A stretch of DNA of 64,000 nucleotides from Elusimicrobia bacterium GWA2_69_24 (GTDB taxonomy: Bacteria; Elusimicrobiota; Elusimicrobia; UBA1565). Of this stretch, positions 57,416-64,000 are shown piece by piece. The position numbers and the translations under genes were made by a program. The number at the start of each line of letters is the position of its first letter. The stretch's first letter is position 1. The stretch covers positions 837 to 64,836 of the forward strand of contig MGTY01000009.1 in the NCBI GenBank assembly GCA_001799695.1, in the 5' to 3' direction. Under the pieces are notes generated by a model. That model did no database searches and was not told the DNA's origin. It worked only from the letters and a program-made list of their open reading frames with translations.

Positions 57416-58800
57416 AGACCAAGGAGAAGCGCATCAGCGGGCACCGCTCGAACTACCCGGCGCTGGTGGGGGTCTACCTCATGGCCAACGCCCTCCCGGA
57501 CTCCATCGTGGTCGTCGACGGCCCGGATTGCGCCCTCTACAAGGCGCACTACATCCACGGCCGCCACGACCTCAACTCCACGCTCCTGGACATCAACGGC
57601 TTCCACCGCATCTGCTTCACCAACGTCTGCGCCCAGAGCGTGACCAAGGACCACAACGAGCTCATCCTGCGCAAGCTTCACATGATCGACAAGCTCGATT
57701 CCGCCCGCGTGGTCCTGCTGACCTCCCTGCCCGGCTGCTTCATCACCGGGCTGGATTACGAGCACCTCATGCGCAGCGCCTCGCATTTCATGCGCCAGGA
57801 GGTCTTCGCCCTGCCTCCGGCCGCCCTGGTCGGGGACTGGATCGACGGCTACGGCATCGCCATGCGGGGCGTGGCGCGGCACATGAAGCTGCGCCAGGGG
57901 AAGGGCAAGCGCGACCAGGTCGCCATCGTCGGCTACCTCATGGACCGCAACGAGGGAGACCATCGCGGCAACCAGATCGAGCTCAAGCGCATGCTCGCGG
58001 CCCTCGGCCTCGACCTGGTGTCCGTGTGGCTCGACGGGCAGCCCTACGACAGCCTCAAGCGGGTCGAGGAAGCGGGGGTCATCATCTCTTTGCCCTACGG
58101 CCGGGGCGCGGCGGAAGAGCTCGCGAAGAAGACCGGCGCGCGCCTGGTGGAGGCCGATCTCCCCTTCGGGCTCGGCTATTGCGCCGATTTCTTGCGCCGC
58201 ATCGCCGCGGCGACCGGCCGGGAGGAGCGGGCCGAGGCGTTCATCCTCGCTGAGGAGGCCGAGGCGTTCCGCCGCCTGGAATGGCTCACCCCCTACCTCT
58301 TCCTGCACAAGAAGGCGGCCTTCCTGGGGGACCCGTTCCTGCTCAACGGCTTCCTCGACGTCTGCGAGGACCTCGGCATCACGCCGGCCGAATGCTTCGT
58401 CATGGGGCGGGAGAACCGGTTCGGCTTCAAGCCCCGGAAGGGGGCGCCGCCGGTGGTGTTCGAACCCGACATCTACCACGAGGCGGTGAACCGCTTCATC
58501 GGCAAGCCGCCGGACCTCATCGTGACCAACACCAACGACATGGTGCGGGAGATCAAATCCCCGACCAAGGCCATCCTCGAGCTCGGGTTCCCTTCCTACA
58601 CGCACCACAACCTCGGGAACACCCCGTTCCTGGGCTATCAGGGCTTCCTGTGCTTCGCGGACCGCATCGCCGAGCATCTGTTCTACCAGCGGCGGGTGAT
58701 GACCAAACAGGAGGGGCGCTGGGCGGAAGGCGATTGGGACAAGCTCGCCGCCGGCCCGGCCGGCGAATACACCGTCCCGCACGAGGCGCTCAAGCAATAG
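57412..58800 (+). CDS. Component-1-like subunit (partner of the fusion protein)
   Basis: [67 protein letters not shown]; coupled start. Confidence 0.88.
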   Translation: MKTKEKRISGHRSNYPALVGVYLMANALPDSIVVVDGPDCALYKAHYIHGRHDLNSTLLDINGFHRICFTNVCAQSVTKDHNELILRKLHMIDKLDSARVVLLTSLPGCFITGLDYEHLMRSASHFMRQEVFALPPAALVGDWIDGYGIAMRGVARHMKLRQGKGKRDQVAIVGYLMDRNEGDHRGNQIELKRMLAALGLDLVSVWLDGQPYDSLKRVEEAGVIISLPYGRGAAEELAKKTGARLVEADLPFGLGYCADFLRRIAAATGREERAEAFILAEEAEAFRRLEWLTPYLFLHKKAAFLGDPFLLNGFLDVCEDLGITPAECFVMGRENRFGFKPRKGAPPVVFEPDIYHEAVNRFIGKPPDLIVTNTNDMVREIKSPTKAILELGFPSYTHHNLGNTPFLGYQGFLCFADRIAEHLFYQRRVMTKQEGRWAEGDWDKLAAGPAGEYTVPHEALKQ

Positions 58801-58807
58801 CCGTCCG

Positions 58808-59749
58808 ATGCTGAAAGAGGAAGACGACCTCTCCTGGTACGCGCGCAAGGCGGATTCCCTGCGCGGGGAGGCTCCGGTCCCTTGCGCGCCCGCGGATCCC
58901 GCCGCCGCCGCCCGGTCGGCCGCCCTGCTCGCGGAGCTGAGCGCCGGAGGGATCCGGGGCTCCATCGCGGACCGCACGCTCTACACCCGGCGCCTGCCGC
59001 CGGGCTGCCGGGGCTGCCTGGCCGGCAGGGGCACCAACTGCTACGTGACCGGGCTCTGCACCCGCGAATGCTTCTTCTGTTTCAACGAACAGCCGCGGAC
59101 CGACCAGCTGGTGCTCCACGGCATCCGCATCGAAGATCCGGGGGAGGCCCGAGAGATCGTGGAGCGCTATGGCCTGCGCAGCGTGGGCCTCAGCGGGGGG
59201 GAGCCGCTCCTGTTCCCCGACCGGGTGTTGGCGCTCCTGCGCGTTCTGCGCTCCGGCCCGCATCGCTGCCGCGTGGACCTCTACACCAACGGGGACCGGG
59301 CGGACGACGAGACCTTGCGCCGCCTCAAGGAGGCGGGCCTGGATTCCGTCCGGTTCAACCTCGCGGCCAACGGATTCGACACCGCTCCGGTGGAGCGCGC
59401 CCTGCGGTATTTTCCCGAGACCACCGTGGAGGTCCCGGTCATCCCGGACCGCCTGCCGGAGTACGAGGCGATGGCGCTCAAGCTAGACGGGCTGGGGGTC
59501 CCATACCTCAACATCCACGAGCTCTTCGCCTGCCGCGAGAACGCCCCGGGCGTGGCCGCGTCCGGGTTCAGCGCCAAGTCCCGCTCCGCGGACCTCACCT
59601 GGATGCCGACCGCGGAGGGAGAGGAGGCCGCCCTGCGCCTCCTCCTGTTCTCCCTGCGCCGCGCCCGGACCCTCTCCGTGTACTACTGCTCCTGCCGGAC
59701 GCAGGAGCTCATCGGCCGGCGGGGCCTCGCGCGGCGGCGGAGCTCTTGA
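58808..59749 (+). CDS. Radical SAM protein with extra upstream Cys motif
   Basis: CRGCLAGRGTNCYVTGLCTRECFFCFNEQP; LSGGEPLLFP. Confidence 0.88.
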   Translation: MLKEEDDLSWYARKADSLRGEAPVPCAPADPAAAARSAALLAELSAGGIRGSIADRTLYTRRLPPGCRGCLAGRGTNCYVTGLCTRECFFCFNEQPRTDQLVLHGIRIEDPGEAREIVERYGLRSVGLSGGEPLLFPDRVLALLRVLRSGPHRCRVDLYTNGDRADDETLRRLKEAGLDSVRFNLAANGFDTAPVERALRYFPETTVEVPVIPDRLPEYEAMALKLDGLGVPYLNIHELFACRENAPGVAASGFSAKSRSADLTWMPTAEGEEAALRLLLFSLRRARTLSVYYCSCRTQELIGRRGLARRRSS

Positions 59750-59750
59750 G

Positions 59751-60686
59751 GTGGAGGTGCGCACCCCGGCCCTGACCGTGCGCCGCCTGCGCAGCGTCGG
59801 GGACATGGCGGAACTCTACCGGGGGGAGCGCACGGGGGACCCGTTCTACTGGTTCGAATTTTTGGAAGGGACCCCGCCCGGCATGACCCGGCGCGAGAAA
59901 TGGGTCATCATGGTCTCCACCCAGTTCGGCTGCGCGGTCAACTGCCTCATGTGCGACGCGGGGGGGGAGGGCTATCACGGCAACCTGACGGGGGAAGAGC
60001 TCCTGGCCCAGATCCGCCTCTCCCTTTCCTTCCATCCCGAGATCCGGCCGGACGAGGCCGCCAAGATCAAGGTCCGCTTCACGCGCATGGGGGAGCCCAG
60101 CCTCAACCCTGCCGTGCTGGAGTGCCTCGGTCATCTGGGGCGCTCGACGCTCCTGCCCGGACTGCTCCCGAGCGTCTCCAGCGTGGCTCCCAAGAGCCCG
60201 CGCTGCGCCGATTTCTTCGCGAAGCTCGCCGCGCTCAAGGACCGGTACTTCTCCGGGGGCAGGTTCCAGCTCCAGTTCTCCGTCCATTCCACGGACGAGG
60301 ACGCCCGGCGGGCCCTGGTCCCGGTGCGCAAGTGGAGCCTGGAGGACATCGCGGCCTTCGGCCGGGATTGGGTGCGCCCCGGAGACCGCCGCATCACGCT
60401 CAATTTCGCCCTGGGCAGGGACGTCCCGCTGGACCCGGCCGTGCTGGAGCGCGTGTTCTCCCCGGAGCGGTTCCTCATGAAGCTGTCTCCCATCCACCCC
60501 ACCCGGCGGTCCGAGGAGCATGGGCTGACCCGGAGCTGGTTCCAGGACGCCCCGGAGCGGGTCGCCATCCTCAAGCGAGACCTGGAGCGGAGGGGATTGC
60601 TCTGCATCCTGGGCCAGAGCTGGCCGGAAGAGGTGGCGTGCGCCGGTTCCTGCGGTCAAATGGGGGGGGGAATTATCGTAGAATGA
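59751..60686 (+). CDS. RlmN/Cfr-like radical SAM protein
   Basis: MVSTQFGCAVNCLMCDAGGEGYHGNLTGEELLAQI; RMGEPSLN; C-terminal ACAGSCGQMGGG. Confidence 0.85.
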   Translation: MEVRTPALTVRRLRSVGDMAELYRGERTGDPFYWFEFLEGTPPGMTRREKWVIMVSTQFGCAVNCLMCDAGGEGYHGNLTGEELLAQIRLSLSFHPEIRPDEAAKIKVRFTRMGEPSLNPAVLECLGHLGRSTLLPGLLPSVSSVAPKSPRCADFFAKLAALKDRYFSGGRFQLQFSVHSTDEDARRALVPVRKWSLEDIAAFGRDWVRPGDRRITLNFALGRDVPLDPAVLERVFSPERFLMKLSPIHPTRRSEEHGLTRSWFQDAPERVAILKRDLERRGLLCILGQSWPEEVACAGSCGQMGGGIIVE

Positions 60687-60714
60687 CCCTGTACGTTTGA
60701 GAGGAAAACACAGA

Positions 60715-62682
60715 ATGCCCAAGAAAGTCCTTTTGACCTCCGTCTGCCAGCCCCTGGGGCCGGCGCATGGGGATGGGCCGAGCGTCGGCTATGAACTCCT
60801 TTTCGGACAGGTGACCCGCGCCCAGGGCATGTTCAGCCCCCGCGCCACGCACCTCCAGTTCTCGCTGGAATACATCGGACAGAACCTCGATTCCCCGGTC
60901 ACCGTCCTGCAGTATCCCACCAAGCGCAAGTTCATCAAGGAGCTCAAGAAGGGCTACGACTACGTCGGCCTCCCCTTCATCCTATCCACCTTCCACCGCA
61001 TGAAGGAGATGACCGCCCTGATCCGCGAGCACGCGCCGCAGGCCAAGATCGTCCTGGGGGGCTACGGCACCGTCCTGTCGGACGAAGAGCTCAAGCCCCA
61101 CTGCGACTTCATCTGCCGCGAGGAGGGCGTCGCCTTCATGCGCCGCCTGCTGGGCGAGCCCGAGCGGCCGCTCCCGTACGAGCATCCCCTGATCGTGAGC
61201 ACCCTGAAGGTGTTCTCCCTGCCGGTCTCCAAGACCGGCATGATCTTCGGGGGCCTGGGCTGCGCGAACGGCTGCGACTTCTGCTGCACCTCGCATTTCT
61301 TCAAGCGCAAGCACATCCGCCTGCTCGAGACGGGCCGGGACATCTACGACGTGATGGTCCGCTACCAGGAAGAGAAGGGCGTCCGTCAGTTCACGGTCCT
61401 CGACGAGGACTTCCTCCTCAACAAGCGCCGCGCCATGGAGTTCCACAAGATCGTGATGGAGAACCAGAAGACCTTCTCCATCTTCGCCTTCGCCTCCATC
61501 AAGGCCCTCAGTCAGTACAGCTGCCGGGAACTGGCCGAGATGGGCATCGACGGCCTGTGGATCGGCTACGAGGGCACGCGTTCCGGCTACGAAAAGCAGC
61601 AGGGCCGCTCCGTGGGCGACCTGTTCCCGGACCTGAAGCGGCACGGCATCCTCGTGCTGTCCTCCATGATCGTGGGCTTCGACTACCAGGACCGCGAGGT
61701 CATCCGGGCTGAGCTGCGCGGCCTCCTGCGCCTGCGTCCCGCCCTCTCCCAGTTCCTCATCTACGGCCCCACCCCGGGGACCCCCTTCTACACCCGCATG
61801 GAGGCGGAGGGGCGCATGCGCCCGGTCGTCACCGAGGACCGGGAGAAGTACTTCCGCAACTGCACGGGCTTCACCTCCATGGTCACGCACCCGACCTTGT
61901 CGGCGGCGGATATCGAAGGCGCCCAGCGGGAGTGCTTCGAAGAGGATTATCAGCGCCTGGGCCCGTCCATCATCCGCTCCCTGCGCGTTTGGCTGAGCGG
62001 CTACGAGACCCTGCGCCGCTCGGAGAGCGTGGCCCTGCGCCGCAAGGCCAAATTCTTCGCCGACGACATCCGCCGCGCCTACCCCATCCTGCTGGCGTGC
62101 CGGCTCTTCGCTCCGAACCCGCGCATCCGCAATTGGGTGGGGGCGCTCGAGCGCCGGCTGCACCTCACGATGGGGCTGCCCACGCTGTGGGAGCAGGCCC
62201 TGGCCTTCCTCGCGGTGGGAGCGGCCCTGTGGACCCGGTTCACCTTGAACTTCGACTGGTTCCAGCATCCGTCGCCCCGGCTCACCCGGTACCATTGGGA
62301 ATACTTCCCGGCCAAGGTCATGCGCCTGCTGGGGGAGATCCGGGAGGGTTCCGCCAACGAACTCCGCGTCCGCTGGCAGGCGCGGACGGCCGGCGGCGTC
62401 TCCTGGATCCACTTGGAGGGCGCCCTCGACGGGAAGACCGGGGAGCAGCTCGGCCGCCGCATGCGCGAGAGCCTGGAGCGGGGCCGGCAGAACGTCGTGG
62501 TCAGTCTCGAGAAGCTGCAGTTCATCGACCGCAAGGGCCTGGCCGCGTTCTACCGGGCCTCCCGGCGCTACCGCGCGCGCATGAAGGTCATGCCCCCGGC
62601 CGCGCTCCCGACCGGCTCGCCGGACCTGCGCCGGCTGGTCGAGTACTTCACGGGGCCGACTCCCAAGGCCGAGTCGGCATGA
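60715..62682 (+). CDS. B12-binding-type radical SAM protein with C-terminal STAS-like domain
   Basis: YDYVGLPFILSTFHRMKEMTALIREHAPQAKIVLGGYG; CANGCDFCC; C-terminal LEGALDGKTGEQLGRRMRESLERGRQNVVVSLEKLQFIDRKGLAAF. Confidence 0.87.
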   Translation: MPKKVLLTSVCQPLGPAHGDGPSVGYELLFGQVTRAQGMFSPRATHLQFSLEYIGQNLDSPVTVLQYPTKRKFIKELKKGYDYVGLPFILSTFHRMKEMTALIREHAPQAKIVLGGYGTVLSDEELKPHCDFICREEGVAFMRRLLGEPERPLPYEHPLIVSTLKVFSLPVSKTGMIFGGLGCANGCDFCCTSHFFKRKHIRLLETGRDIYDVMVRYQEEKGVRQFTVLDEDFLLNKRRAMEFHKIVMENQKTFSIFAFASIKALSQYSCRELAEMGIDGLWIGYEGTRSGYEKQQGRSVGDLFPDLKRHGILVLSSMIVGFDYQDREVIRAELRGLLRLRPALSQFLIYGPTPGTPFYTRMEAEGRMRPVVTEDREKYFRNCTGFTSMVTHPTLSAADIEGAQRECFEEDYQRLGPSIIRSLRVWLSGYETLRRSESVALRRKAKFFADDIRRAYPILLACRLFAPNPRIRNWVGALERRLHLTMGLPTLWEQALAFLAVGAALWTRFTLNFDWFQHPSPRLTRYHWEYFPAKVMRLLGEIREGSANELRVRWQARTAGGVSWIHLEGALDGKTGEQLGRRMRESLERGRQNVVVSLEKLQFIDRKGLAAFYRASRRYRARMKVMPPAALPTGSPDLRRLVEYFTGPTPKAESA

Positions 62683-63296
62683 TCGGAGACACGGTCTATC
62701 GCTACCGCGACGCGCTCTACCTGAACATCACCAACCGCTGTCCCACCGCGTGCGTGTTCTGCATCAAGAAGCCCTGGGACATGGGCTACCGGGGCTACGA
62801 CCTGCGTTTGGAGGTCGAATCCCCGGCCCGGGAGATCCTCGACCGCATCGGGGACCAGGCCGCCGGCCGGGAAGTCGTGTTCTGCGGCTTCGGAGAGCCC
62901 ACCTACCGGCTGGACGCCATGGCGGATATCTGCGCCGGCCTCCGGCGGAAGGGCGCGTCCCTCATCCGGCTCAACACCGTTGGGCTGGGGAGCCTCATCC
63001 ACGGGCGCGACATCACCCCCGAGCTCGCGCGGATGCTGGACGCGGCGACCGTCAGCCTGAACACGAGCGACCCCGCGGAGTGGGTCAGGACGCACCGCCC
63101 CCTGCCCGCGTTCCGGGAACAGGGCTTCTCGGCGGTCCTGGAGTTCATCCGGGGCTGCGTCCGCGGCGGACTGCAGACCGTCGTCACCGCCGTTGAGGTC
63201 CCGGGCCTGGCCGTGGAGCCCTTCCGGGCCCTCGTGGCCGGTCTGGGCGCGGAATGCCGCCTGCGCCCGGTCCTGGAAGTCACCCCCAAGACCTGA
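62679..63296 (+). CDS. Radical SAM protein, TatD-associated type
   Basis: LYLNITNRCPTACVFCIKKPWDMGYRGYDLRLE; VVFCGFGEPTYRLDAM. Confidence 0.8.
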   Translation: MIGDTVYRYRDALYLNITNRCPTACVFCIKKPWDMGYRGYDLRLEVESPAREILDRIGDQAAGREVVFCGFGEPTYRLDAMADICAGLRRKGASLIRLNTVGLGSLIHGRDITPELARMLDAATVSLNTSDPAEWVRTHRPLPAFREQGFSAVLEFIRGCVRGGLQTVVTAVEVPGLAVEPFRALVAGLGAECRLRPVLEVTPKT

Positions 63297-63304
63297 AAAA
63301 GGGA

Positions 63305-63338
63305 AGGCCCGCGAGGCGCTGCGCCGCGCGGGCCTTCG
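63305..63338. terminator. Possible rho-independent terminator hairpin
   Basis: ggcccgcg...cgcgggcctt stem-loop between convergent genes; poor T tract. Confidence 0.4.
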
Positions 63339-63371
63339 GCTCGACCGGGGTTATGGCCCGGCCGGCGTCGC

Positions 63372-63572
63372 TTATAGGGCCTTTACGTTAGCCGCCCGGG
63401 GACCCTTTTCGGAGTTCTCGACATCGAACTCGACCTGCTGGTTCTCCGCCAAGGTCTTGAAGCCTTCCATCTGGATGGCGGAGTGATGGACGAACAGGTC
63501 CTTGCCGCCGTCCTCCGGAGTGACGAATCCGTAGCCCTTCTGATCATTGAACCACTTGACTGTGCCTTTCAT
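63372..63572 (-). CDS. cspA: Cold shock protein (CspA family)
   Basis: [33 protein letters not shown]. Confidence 0.97.
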   Translation of the reverse strand: MKGTVKWFNDQKGYGFVTPEDGGKDLFVHHSAIQMEGFKTLAENQQVEFDVENSEKGPRAANVKAL

Positions 63573-63747
63573 CTTCCTACCTTCCCTTCTCCGTAAGCCC
63601 TGATTTGAAGCCGGGACCGACCGATGCTTCAGACTTACTTAGCAGGATTATAGCATTTATTTGACGGAGCCTGCTTGGCAGAACGCCCCAATATAGCTAA
63701 CATATCCGGTCTAAAAACAGCCTTCCCCAGCCCGGGATGGAGAATTG

Positions 63748-64000
63748 ATGAAGGGAAAACTCCTTATCGTAGAGGATGAGCAGGACCTGCTGAAGCTCCT
63801 GCAGATCACCTTCGAGAAACACGGCTACCGCGTCTTTCCGGCGCGCGAGCCGGCCTCGGGCCTGGCGCTGGCCAGGCAGATGAAGCCGGACCTCATCCTC
63901 CTCGACATCATGCTGCCCCAGATGGACGGGCTGGAGTTCTGCCGCATCATCCGCCAGGAGACCAAGGCTCCGATCCTCTTCCTCACCGCCAAGGTGAGCG
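63748..64000 (+). CDS. Response regulator receiver domain (truncated by window end)
   Basis: KLLIVEDEQDLLKLL...KPDLILLDIMLPQMDG...APILFLTAK. Confidence 0.92.
   Translation, partial: MKGKLLIVEDEQDLLKLLQITFEKHGYRVFPAREPASGLALARQMKPDLILLDIMLPQMDGLEFCRIIRQETKAPILFLTAKVS

Noticed and set aside
47607-58800. Bona fide nitrogenase (nifHDK) for N2 fixation
   Set aside because: No nifB/E/N/X/V context, divergent chains, FeMo-co ligand contexts not apparent; called nitrogenase-like only.
47607-58800. (Bacterio)chlorophyll DPOR/COR or F430 CfbCD operon
   Set aside because: No other bch/chl or cfb genes nearby; cannot be excluded without phylogeny but unsupported.
1-64000. tRNA/rRNA genes, integrases or phage modules
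   Set aside because: None recognised on reading; no island boundary features supported.

Overview
High-GC bacterial chromosomal window, gene-dense, with many ATGA/GTGA start-stop overlaps. The left flank (1-10.6 kb) carries a DUF1684 protein, a NYN/PIN-like protein, an NtrC/NtrB-type two-component pair, a short RpoN-like sigma-54 factor, a CBS protein, a Crp/Fnr regulator, a GT39-like membrane protein and a YYPSPYGVY-motif surface protein. From 10.7 to 33.6 kb there is an expanded His-Xaa-Ser (Hxs)-type system. It has two HxsD / mini-HxsD / HxsB-like radical SAM modules, an HxsA-like putative precursor with 15 perfect Ser-His-Gly units, an A24 (prepilin-peptidase-like) membrane protein, and 14 radical SAM (rSAM) genes carrying 15 CxxxCxxC domains, one of them a B12-type/SPASM-type double rSAM fusion. 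From 33.6 to 45.7 kb there are three SGNH-hydrolase/TPR paralogs, GT and transporter genes. From 45.7 to 62.7 kb there is a nitrogenase-like (non-N2-fixing-looking) locus: five stand-alone component-1-like subunits, a stand-alone NifH-like protein, a NifH::component-1 fusion of 806 aa, a small His/Cys-rich protein, an rSAM-HEAT fusion, and four more rSAMs including RlmN-like and B12/STAS types. A 61-bp palindromic dispersed element with compensatory stem changes sits in frame inside four different genes (five copies), including one nitrogenase-like gene and one rSAM gene. A shared ATGAC-N4-GTCAT palindrome precedes both the first hxs gene and the nifH-like gene. The combination resembles the rSAM-associated nitrogenase paralogs I recall being reported from groundwater Elusimicrobia; lineage and function are inference. 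All statements come from reading the sequence and the supplied ORF translations; no searches were run.
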